From Pisaster brevispinus (lineage: Eukaryota > Echinodermata > Asteroidea > Forcipulatida > Asteriidae), in assembly GCA_023634235.1 (NCBI GenBank), contig JAMKCF010000018.1, positions 1,029,195 through 1,093,194 on the forward strand: a stretch of DNA of 64,000 nucleotides, written 5' to 3'. Positions 23,360 through 34,000 of this stretch are shown piece by piece. The translations under genes and the position numbers were made by a program. Positions within the stretch are counted from its first letter, which is position 1. The number at the start of each line of letters is the position of its first letter. The notes beneath the pieces are model-generated. The model was given only the letters and a program-made list of their open reading frames with translations, ran no database searches and was not told the origin of the DNA.

Positions 23360-25982
23360 ATGGTGAGGGAAATACATACCAAATATCGTATTATACTGTC
23401 AATGAATATAAAAATATTTGTCAAGAAATATATATTGCTTTATGTAGAACGCTATGTATTGGTTTATTTGATAGGATTGATTTTACCGCAATGTGATTTT
23501 TCTGGATTGAAGAAAAGTAATCTATCGTCAGATCGTTATTGAAGATCGCGTCGGCCCAATACGCTGTATGTCTTAGGTAGTTCGTTCGTTGTACTTGTGT
23601 TGTATTAAAATGTAAGGTAGTTAAATGAGTGAAGATTGCAAAATTAACAAGCTAAAACAAACAAAAAAGGAGGACCTCTCTGTTTTGCCTTACTTCAGAT
23701 TTGCTTGTAATTATTGAACATGCCACCAAAATAAGTCCCAATATATTAGTACAGGGCCAAACTAGTTTTTTAAAACTAATTGTATAGCTGTTTTTTAGTG
23801 TTACTAAACTAGTCTACAACCAGAGTCCAAGGTGGTAATTTTACTAAGTAATAGTGCAACCGCTGCGGAACACAAACATGACAAACCAGTACTCAGTAGC
23901 AAGTAGTGCGTAATAAAACTGCTGTAGTGACACAGTAAAGATTTATGATAGGTAAAAAGTGCCGCTGTTTCAACAAATCGAATCAGCGCTTTTGATCATG
24001 TGCATCAGTAAAAATCATGGCGCCGAAGATGTTCAATGAAATGATAGTCAGCTCTGAGGTTTTTTAAAAATTACACCAAAATGAGCATGCACATTTTGAC
24101 AGGGGATAAAATCTCAGATTGGGACTCCAACAACTTGGAGTATAGCCGACTCTTAGTATAACAAGATAACTGGGACTGGCCAAATTACCTCATTATAACA
24201 GAAACGTTGTTATATGAGGACAGCAAACCAAAAAAAACACAAACTTACAAAGCGAAAAAGAGAGGACTTCGAAGTTCGGAATGTACTCTTTATAAGCACA
24301 ACTTCTATCTTTATAATGAGGGTTGACTGTATACAGACGTGGCTGATGCGAATAAAAATAAAACTTATACAAATGTTTTAGTAACGCCACTTTTATGGTT
24401 GTTGTTTGTTTTTTTTCCCCAATTACAGCCGGCCCACAAATCATTCAAGATCAAGCAAAAGCTTGCTAAGAAACAGAAGCAGAATCGTCCTATTCCACAA
24501 TGGGTACGCATGAGGACTGGCAACAAAATCAGGTAGGACTCTAAACCCAATTCTAGCACCTCTAACTTGAGCCAAGACTGAAATTGAGAACTTTTCTCTT
24601 CACAGCCCACTCTGGTCATTTTTGTCCTACACAAGGCTCTGTATACTAAATACCCGTAAAGCCTGGTTGACTAGTTGATTAGTCAGGACTGTTAATTGCT
24701 ATGGCGTGTCGTGGCCGATTGGTCTAATTCACCGGACCCAAGCACCGGTGTTGTCAGCAGCAGAGTGTGGGTTCGAATCCCGGTCATGACACTTGTGCCC
24801 TTGAGCAAGGCACTTAACCATAATTGCTTTATAAAAAGTTGGGAAGGTAGTGCATTCAGCTCTACCAGCCAGGCTCCTAGTGGATGATACCCATGCCTAT
24901 ATCCTTGCGGACTGTGAAGGGGGTAACACTGTTTCAGCCCCAGGAGTAGGTGGCAACGTGCCTCTGGTGACAGTTGATCTGGGTTGACAGCCCAAATCAG
25001 TTAAGTGTAGCCCTCACCTTGAATTGCCTTGTGAGTTGGGCAATATCTCATAAAAAAATTCTTTTGAATGACAAGTCTTAAATGGTGGAATGACGGACCT
25101 TTGTTTCTTAATGTTTAGTTTTCCACTTGATGATGATGTAAAAGTTCTATACAACCGATGCTAAATCATAAATACAGGCCTGGAATTCCATGCAGGCCAC
25201 GGCCTCTGTTGCCCCTGGTCATGGCCTTGGTGCCACTTCAAAAGTTTCCATTAGACTTCAAGATTTTCCAATGGAAGTGCCCTTTGTAAAATGAAAATGG
25301 CTTTGCCCTCTCAAAGATGGAATTCCAGGCCTGAAACATTTTTACAAAATACTAAAGAAGACATCTCATTCTTTCGCAATGAAAACAAATGCTCAGTGAC
25401 ATTTTTTCTTCATTTCCTTTTTCTATTTTATGGGGGTAGTCCTGGGTCTCACCCAGAGCTAGGCCCATCATAAAGGGAAAGCAAATGTTACAGTCGTGCT
25501 AATTTTCAAACAGGAAAACGGCCATCTTGGGAGAAAGGGTCCTATGCTTGTGAGCAAAATAGGACAATTTTGGGGGCCAAGCTTACTCATACCACCCAAA
25601 GTTGAGAGTCAGTAACCAGACACAATATGGGAGCCTGTTTCAACAATCCTTTTAAGAATTGACCCTCAAATCTGTTGATTACAAAACAAATTGAGGGCCT
25701 ACAAACTATTAATTGAGCTTGGCGCATTGATTCAGACTCTTATTTACTGGGGTGCACCTAGTAAAGAGTTTGTTGATTTTCTAAAATTTCACATCCGGTG
25801 CATTTATGGTTTCGAGAGCAGACTGAGTGTCAGGCAGGCACCACCTATTTTCTGAATGTTAATTTTTCTGCAGTCAGTTGGTTTTATTATGGCAAAATTG
25901 CATGTATTTTACTTGGATTTTATTCCTTTACAGATACAATGCTAAGAGACGCCACTGGAGACGTACAAAGCTGAACTTCTAA
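23360..25982 (+). CDS. RPL39: 60S ribosomal protein L39 (eL39)
   Basis: Small, very basic protein lining the exit tunnel of the large ribosomal subunit. Three coding exons: 23360-23362 (ATG only), 24429-24532 and 25934-25982, with GTGAGG and GTAGGA donors and TTACAG and TTTACAG acceptors. The joined frame is 51 codons plus TAA, the usual family length. Diagnostic blocks are [31 protein letters not shown] and the end RTKLNF (vertebrates end in KLGL). A first intron directly after the ATG is also my understanding of the vertebrate gene. Intron 2 (24533-25933) carries a SINE. A polyadenylation signal is at 26310. Expected to be constitutively and strongly expressed. No intronic snoRNA was recognised. 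Confidence 0.97.
24702..25060 (+). mobile_element. tRNA-Leu-derived SINE, full length, in RPL39 intron 2
   Basis: Head GTGTCGTGGCCGATTGGTCT (box A, Leu-like D arm), anticodon region GACCCAAGCACCGGTG, box B GTGGGTTCGAATCCCGGTCA. The body runs through CTTGAGCAAGGCACTTAACC and CCCAGGAGTAGGTGGCAACG to a tail near CAATATCTCATAAAAAAATT. Same body type as 46825-47185 (reverse) and 55633-55965. Confidence 0.85.
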
Positions 25983-26309
25983 GCCCTCTGTTGACATCAT
26001 AATAACAGGACTTTCCCTTCCAGTGGACCCCTTGGGCGACAGCAACACCAATTCCAAGTCATGGATAGCAGATACAGGAAACATGACATCACAAACTTAG
26101 TAAACGTCAACATGTAAAAACTGTACTCTCTTATGAAGATTGGGTTTTGCTTGTGATGGTGGATACCAGTTAAGATGCATGACTACCAGTGCCATGTGAA
26201 CAAGCACAAGCTATTAATGTACAGTAAAGTGTGAATCACACGTAAGACAGTAACTTCAATAGCTGTCGATATTGTTAGTGAAAATGTTCAGAAGTTTTTG
26301 TGATTTTTG

Positions 26310-26315
26310 AATAAA
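26310..26315 (+). terminator. Polyadenylation signal AATAAA of RPL39
   Basis: AATAAA about 330 bp after the RPL39 stop codon, the first canonical signal downstream on the plus strand. Confidence 0.6.
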
Positions 26316-27695
26316 AACGACCACTGGAAGGGAACAAACCTCTGATTCAAATTTGTTATTTTTTGGTTTGTTCTTCATGGATGAGAAATTTCAGACTTTT
26401 GTCTGAATTCAGACTTTTTAAAGTCTGCCTGGTAATAAATAAATGGTTTTTTTTTGCTTCAAATTAAATAAGTCATGCTCTTTGATCTACTTCTTTAGTA
26501 CTAAGGATACTGTTCCTAAAAGCTCCTTGAAATCTATAAATCAAGGTGTTATCAAAAGGTGGAAATGCCATCATTTCAACACACCTCCCAAGATCTGGAT
26601 CCAAGTTTGAGACTTTTTGTGGTTGGTAACTCTCACCCCTGGCTCTTATACTTTAGCATTAGGCTGAAAAATTACATCGTCCCTGGGTTGGCCTTGATGC
26701 CCCTTCAAAATATTCCCATATACTTTCAAGATTTCCCAATGGAAAGGTTCTTTGCAATATGCCCTCTAAAAGTTGAAATTCCAGGTCTGTATACACACTC
26801 GCTGCAAACTCATAATCTTTAAACACTCTTTGGTAATAAATCCACAAGAGAATTTGCTTTTCTTTTGAATTAAAATTGCAAAAGTGCATACCTTTCTCAC
26901 CAAAGTTTTCAGAAGTCTCAAAATTTAAACAGTTTGTCAACTTGATTATAGGGGAAGCTGCACCTACAGTGTAATGGTGACTGCATAAGAAAACTCACCA
27001 AGCAAAGGCGTTACTCTCGATTCTCAACTTTATTTCCTGATAGACTATATTTCAAACTATTTTGTTCGTAAATTAATTCAATGAAATGAGATGAAACATT
27101 TATTTCCAGACTCACAATAAGAATAGACAGCAACATTTGGACAAATTTATAGTAGTAAAATACAAGCAAAGAGTAAACATGACCAAAGATAATGATACTA
27201 AAATTAAAAAACAACTAAGCTGTAAGGAGGCTGTTCAAATAAGCCGAGGCTTGTGGGGAACAGCCCTAGACGAAATACAAAAAGAATACGCAAAGACAAC
27301 AAAACAAAACCGACGGGAGAGAATGCAAAATGTACCTGATGTGAGCTAATTATACAGTATTGAATAATTATATTCTCAATAATCTTGGAAATAATTTTTA
27401 TTAAAGATTGCAGGAGTTGCAGTTTATAAATTTAAACCCCATCAAAAATCAAAATACATTTGAAATTGTATATATTTCATTAAATAACTTAAAAATAAAA
27501 TAAAGATTTCAAGAGTTAAACTAACTCTAGAATGCTGATTTCATCAAACCCCCACAGATTTAAGTTGCGCTCGAGAATAATCCGCCAGTGCAATTAATCA
27601 CAGTGAGCAGATCTATTTCCATGCTTGGTGCATTTTGCATTCAGCTTCAACTTGATTGACCATTTCAATTTGTAATAATTTTATGCAGAACAACT

Positions 27696-27790
27696 AATGG
27701 CAAACTTTTGAACACTAGGTGGCAGTAGACTTACCAGGAAAATCTCCATTGTTTATGCTGTTCTGAGCATGCTCACATTTCCAAGATTAT
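27696..27790. repeat. CTAGGTGGCAGCAGAC MITE, left-half fragment
   Basis: AATGGCAAACTTTTGAACAC and CTAGGTGGCAGTAGACTTAC resemble the left arm of the family. The right arm is missing or decayed after TGAGCATGCTCACATTT. Confidence 0.6.
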
Positions 27791-28115
27791 GCTCACATTT
27801 TCTGCTGATCCTTAAAAACTCTTAAATTGAACTATGCAAATTTAAGGCCTTAATAAGCATTACAAACTATTAAATTAATTTACTTGAGGTCTACAAAATT
27901 GGATGAAGCGTGTAATGCATTTCCTATTGGCTCAAAGAGCTGAGAACCAAAGAGAACCAAATAACGCTGCATGTAAAAAAGTAACAAAACGTGAGCAGTT
28001 GTAGCTGTTTCTCCCCTGCTTTTTATTCACTTATTTTGGTCTTAAATTTTGTGAAGTGTAGCATTAAAAGGGTCTTAAAAAGTCTTAAATTTGACTTTCT
28101 AAAGTGTGTAGATAC

Positions 28116-28470
28116 TCTGCAAGAACAATAGCCCGAACATCTGATGTCACACTTGGAGGCTCGTGAATAACGCCAGATACCTGCCAGACCGGATGTTGGC
28201 AGATGTACCTTTGACCTATCATTCATACACGAAGACTCGCAGTTAATGCACACGTACACGTTCACATTACGTAGTAAATAAAACAACACTACATGACGCT
28301 AGTTGCATGCAGCAGATGATCGAGAGTGCAAGCTGACAAACTACATCACCTCGTAACCTCAACCAATCACAACACAGATATGCAAAGCTTACGTCACAGC
28401 ACGTTTATCCAATGAAATCGTTGTATCCAATGAAATCATTGGGTCTGTAAAACCAGTGCCTGTCTCCAGT
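28116..28470. repeat. Family B dispersed repeat (about 350 bp)
   Basis: Closely matches 33597-33957. Shared blocks are GAACATCTGAYGTCAC, CTCATGAATAACGCCAGATA-like, AATAAAACAACACTACATG, ACAAACTACATCACCTCG, AAAGCTTACGTCACAGC and CGTTTATCCAATGAAATC. A shorter, reversed copy lies inside 42931-43333. No coding capacity. Confidence 0.7.
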
Positions 28471-28471
28471 C

Positions 28472-28547
28472 TACAAGAACAATGGATTTCCCTGGTAAGT
28501 CTGCTGCCACCTAGAGTCCCATAAAGAGTCCCATAAAGTCTCCCATT
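28472..28547. repeat. CTAGGTGGCAGCAGAC MITE, right-half fragment
   Basis: AATGGATTTCCCTGGTAAGT and CTGCTGCCACCTAGAGTCCC, ending in AAAGTCTCCCATT. It abuts the family B repeat, so one element has probably inserted into the other. Confidence 0.65.
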
Positions 28548-28915
28548 GGAATTTCTACCTTCCACCATGATAAAACAAAAAATCTTAGTCCACAAATAAA
28601 CCAGACTTGTGCAATATATAGATTGCACTTATTGGAACAAAGAGCAATTGATACGGATCAAATTGGGTTGTTTTCAAAATCACATCTGTGGCTGAATGGC
28701 CACGTTTTAAACAAACGTTGAAGCTTCCCTTGGCATCAGCTGCTAATTCAGAAAAGGACAATGCATGTAAAAGACATACTTATATACCGTTCAAAAACCC
28801 GAGGACAGAGCCGACCATTTATCATTGTTACCCGTTAAGGTCGACCAATCACTGTCCTTCAGTCTTGTTAGTTAACCAATCACCAGTTTTTAATTTTGTT
28901 GTAAAGATTAACCGA

Positions 28916-31051
28916 TTACAATCCAGTCGATGGACGTGCTTCATTGATCTCAACAACTACCTTCCCATGGCTCTTCCTAGCGTAGAGGAACTGGGGAAAA
29001 AGAACGGAATAAAATATCGGTTACTGACTGATTATTCAAAGCGGGTACATCAGTGGTTCTGGAAGCCTAATCATTTCCAGCCTCTGGTTTTTAAGAACAC
29101 CACCATACTTGGGAACCAACCTGCAAACATTTCCTCAAGTCGCAGTTGCTGTAGTTGAATGAAAATGATAAAAAACATTGTTTGACAGTGATTTTGTGCA
29201 CGATCATAGACATGATTGTTTTGATTGAGGTAATTAGAAAAAGCAACAGTGATTTGTGGAGATTTCCAATTCTATTTCCTGTATTTTGAAAGTTTTTCAG
29301 ATGGAAATATTTCTCTGACTGATTGGTCCTGGTATGAATTTTAGAATCAGTGAGCTTTCAGATGAAAACATTTCCAGGCTTTCAGGTTACAAGATTTCAT
29401 TTCTATTTTGTATTTTTTCATTTGTTCACAATTGCCAAACCTGTACTTGGCCTTTTAAATGGACTGAACAGTTGCGGCGCCTTTCAGGCAAGAAGTAGAA
29501 CTCAAAGAATCCTTGTAGAAGTAAGGCTTCTAACTAGCCTGTCATGTCTGGGCGGTCAAGCGCACTGGACTCAAGCTCTGGTGTTCCTGATCAGCAGAGT
29601 GTGGGTTCGAGTCCCGGCCTTGACACTTGTGTACTAAAAACCCCTCAGAGACCATAGCGGCCACAAACAGCTTGTACCAAAATGCCCATGCAAAAGCGGC
29701 CGCAAAAGGCTGCAAGATTTGTTCTAGTTCTATTTACAGAAAGAGGTCACAGTTCAAGACATGTCCAGAACAAATATTTTCCATGTTGACACACTTTTTA
29801 CATTAATTAATTAACAAAACAGAATTTGTTTCATATTTTTTAAGGCACTTTTACTGACAGAATAGAGCACAAATACCATCAATAGTAGTGTAAGGGCCAT
29901 GTCACACGGGGCAATTTACTGGCAACCAGTTCCAGGCAATCTCCAAGAAGAAAAGAAACTCACATTTGAATGTTCACGTATTTTTCTTAGGGATCGTAAG
30001 ACATTGCTTGAAAAGTTAGTCATGTGCCACCAAAGTGGTCCTGTAGAGTGCACTGCGGTTGGTTGCCTCCAAGTTGCCTGGAAAAGTTGCCTCATGTGAC
30101 AAGGCCCTTAGGCTCATTTTATTCACCATTCTCCCTATCCCCTGTAATCGTAACATTGTCGACAGGTGGTCTATTTCACTTCAAAGCTCACTCCCTTATC
30201 TTGTAAAACACACCACACACATTCCTAGGCTATAACCCCAAGGTTCCCCAAGGCACTGACCATTACTCCCCTGCTGACCATTACCTCGTCCAAACTTATT
30301 ATATTCAAATGATGTCACTGATCTTATGTATTTTCTCTGTGACATCATTGCTAAATCTAGATACACCCCACCTCCAGAAACCCTATATAACATCCCCCAA
30401 ATTCTCTTTTTAAGTGTTCATGTTCGGACTCTCATTCTTGAGTGCTCCAACTTGCTCAATACATCAGAGACTCGCCACTCGTATATCTACCAGCTAGATG
30501 TGTTGTATCGGTGTATTTGCAATCGTTATATCCGTCAAATAAATTATTATTGAAGTTTGGCCGAAACGTTTGTTTGTTGTACCACCATTAATTCATTGAC
30601 GTCTACACTCGCCCTCTGCTCCGGCACTCGTTCACCCGAACAGTTGTAGTTATATAGTTAACCAGGAAAGCCCTGCTCACATTAATTCCTGCGTTACAGT
30701 AGCTATGTATGGGCATATTATGATGTTTTTACAGAAATGAATGGTCAAATAAGGTTGGGATATATAAAGCCATAAGTCCTTTGTGTTGTGCAAAGCACCT
30801 AAAACAACCAAGTACACTAATAATGGTATGATTGACTGCAGATGTGCACCACAGCACCTTGTAAACCGCTACAAAGTGCTATGTAAAAAATGGGTCTTAT
30901 ATTTCAAACACAGCTATGCATACCTTGTAGAAAATGTAATAAGCCCTCGAGTGCGATCAAGCGCTATATAAGAACTGCGTATTTATTAGTAGTAGTAAAG
31001 CTTTTATGTGCATGCAATCTTCTCCAAGATGTTGGTTATTTCAATTAGCTC

Positions 31052-31085
<34 letters not shown>

Positions 31086-34000
31086 CAACAACATGAGCAC
31101 AAAAGCTCAGCTAATCATGACGGGCGGGGCCTAAAAGGTGTTTCTAATGCACAATGAAGTCTTACATCAACTGCATCTGCGATTCTCTCGAGGCCTTTAA
31201 ACGGCCCTTTCTCGGAGTTCTTGCCAAAGTCGAGGGTGACCTTCACTGACCCCTTGGCCAAAAGTTCTGCCTCTCTGGCGAATGACTCTACCCACTTATC
31301 GTAGTAAGAGTATAAATAAAATCCACTCACACTGATTGAGTTGGTAAAAACCTGTCACATAGAAGCACAAATAATTTTTGTAAGTACACATACCCTTGCA
31401 TATGGCAGTTACGGGGTATCTCCATTGTTGTTCTATTATTCCCTTTTCTGAAGAAATTCTCTGTTGGGTACCACTTGGACAATAAAAACCTTGTGGGGTA
31501 GCATTGTTCCATTGTTAAAAGTACCCCGTAAGTTGGCATGTGTAAGGGCACAACAGCCCCTTCCCTCCCAACATTTGCCCATGCATTGTCCAACCATTTG
31601 AAACCAATAAACTGCACTGGGTCGGTGTCGTTGAGGGGGTAAGGGACATGTATATAATTTGAATGTGTCAAATAAAATAAAAGCAGTCACGATTTTTGTT
31701 TTACCTTTGTGGTTTTTTGGTTGGGGGGGGGGATCTTCAAATGAAATTTCTTAATGTTGGGTTACTGAGAGGTTGTCTTGAAAAGGGGAGCCTTGGGTGA
31801 TTGTGCGGGAACTGGTATAATTTGGGACGCTAATCATCCTTACTCGCAGCTGAGAAGCTGAATTGCAAAGGACGTGGCTACAACGTGTTCAAGCTGCAGG
31901 CATACAAGGGCCTTAAGCAGCCAGCCACATCAGCCCGTAGATGAGCACGGAGCACAGACAGAGTTTGAAAGTGTTTTGTTTTTCTGAAGGGAGGAAAACA
32001 GGAGGGCCCGAAGAAAACCCTCATGGCATAGAAGAGAACCAATGCACAGCTCTACTCATATATGGCCTCAGCCGGGATTCGAACCAGGGCCACATTGGTG
32101 AGAGGCAAGCGCTTTATGCACTCGCCACCCATGCCACCCAAAATTATGTGGCTAGTGTGTAAGTTAAACACCTGTAAGAGCAGGATCTCAGTTTGCAATA
32201 TTTACCAATCGCATTTTTGTTTTCTTGTTAACTTACCTTCATCAACTGATGGGCTGTCAGCTTTGAAACACCAACAGTACTGCCTTCAGAATATCCCGAG
32301 ACAAATCCAATGAGAATAAAACGCCCCCTAGGAGCAAGGCTACCCGGGAGAAAAAGTAGACAAAGTAACTTAATGTTGATGTCATATGTTTGAACAAGAC
32401 CACGTGACCCAAGACCATGTGACTCAAGACCATGTGACTCAAGACCATGTGACTCAAGACCATGTGACTCAAGACCATGTGACTCAAGACCATGTGACCC
32501 AAGACCATGTGACTCAAGACCATGTGACTCAAGACCATGTGACTCAAGACCATGTGACTCAAGACCATGTGACTCATGACCATGCGACTCATGACCATGC
32601 AACACATGACCATGTGACTCAAGACCACGTGACCCAAGACCATGTGACTCAAGACCATGTGACTCAAGACCATGTGACTCAAGACCATGCGACTCATGAC
32701 CATGCAACACATGACCATGTGACTCATGACCGTGTGACTCTTGACCATGTGACTCAAGACCATGTGACTCAAGACCATGTGACTCAAGACCATGCGACTC
32801 ATGACCATGCAACACATGACCATGTGACTCATGACCGTGTGACTCTTGACCATGTGACTCAAGACCATGTGACTCAAGACCATGTGACTCATGACCGTGT
32901 GACTCAAGACCATGTGACTCAAGACCATGTGACTCAAGACCATGTGACTCAAGACCATGCGACTCATGACCATGCAACACATGACCATGTGACTCATGAC
33001 CGTGTGACTCTTGACCATGTGACTCATGACCATGTGACTCAAGACCGTGTGACTCAAGACCATATGACCCATGACCATGTGACTCATCGTGACATCCCAG
33101 GTTTACAAATTACCACGTGGCTTATGACTTGTTGGAAGAAAACATTAAAAACATGAAGCCATCAAAGAGGCAAGCTTCTCAATACTAGATCTGTTATTTT
33201 TACAGTACAGTGTAGTATCTTGCCAATTAACTCTTTCTGTGCCAATTTTTTTATTACGTTTTGAACCTAAAGTACCCAGCTTCAGTCTTTCTCACCAAAC
33301 AAAATGTATCTTGATTATTTGCGCTGCATTGTTTTATCCAAAATCAATAGTATTTCTGGAGTGATACTGCCCTCTCATAATAACATGTACATTATGGGTT
33401 GTCAGGTTGTACATGTACGATTGACAACAACATAAAAAAGATCATACATGTACGATAATGGTGCTTTTGGAATCATAAAATTGATAATACATGTACGACC
33501 TTGGCACTGAAAGAGTTGAAAACTGAAAGAATTGAAAGGCCTGGAATCCTACTAAAGTAAGCACAAAAGAGTATTTAACCGTAAACAACTTCACAAATTT
33601 TGAACATCTGACGTCACGTATCAAGGCTCATGAATAACGCCAGATACCAGCCTTGAGCCACTGGCCTGCCAGATGTACCTTTGACTCGCATCATTTCCCA
33701 CGGAGATTCGCAGTCATGTGTACACATATTACATAGTGAATAAAACAACACTACATGGCGTACAACACAAAATTATGCAGACGATCGAAAGTGCAAGCTA
33801 ACAAACTACATCACCTCGAACTAATCATAACACAGATATGGAAAGCTTACGTCACAGCCCGTTTATCCAATGAAATCTTTGTATCCAATCAAATCATTGC
33901 CCCTGTAAGATCAATGCCTGTCTTTGTCATTGCGGATAAAGACAGGGGACCAGTCAAGATCCACATCACGGGAAAGCTCCCTTAAAGAAAGAGGCTAAAA

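Larger units (their letters stand above)
26320..28915. other. Intergenic region between RPL39 and PTGR3 3' ends
   Basis: The two genes converge here. It holds a GGCCTGGAATTCCA-related dispersed repeat (about 26650-26790, also near 25185-25330), a partial CTAGGTGGCAGCAGAC MITE (27696-27790), the family B repeat (28116-28470) and a right-half MITE (28472-28547). The 70-codon frame at 27137-27349 shows no family motif and no splice context. No gene is supported. Confidence 0.5.

Noticed and set aside
28688..29158. Plus-strand frame of 156 codons with CCAAT boxes upstream
   Set aside because: It is antisense to the last PTGR3 exon (28990-28916), which has the expected acceptor, frame (GKVVVEINEARP) and stop. 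The plus frame has no donor and no known motif.
32391..33090. Possible CRISPR array
   Set aside because: Units are directly adjacent with no spacers, and the DNA is eukaryotic.
32228..33156. Three long frames (250-276 codons) of pentapeptide repeats
   Set aside because: They arise because the 15-bp minisatellite has no stop in several frames. There is no start context or promoter, so they are not called as genes (the in-frame link to PTGR3 is reported separately).
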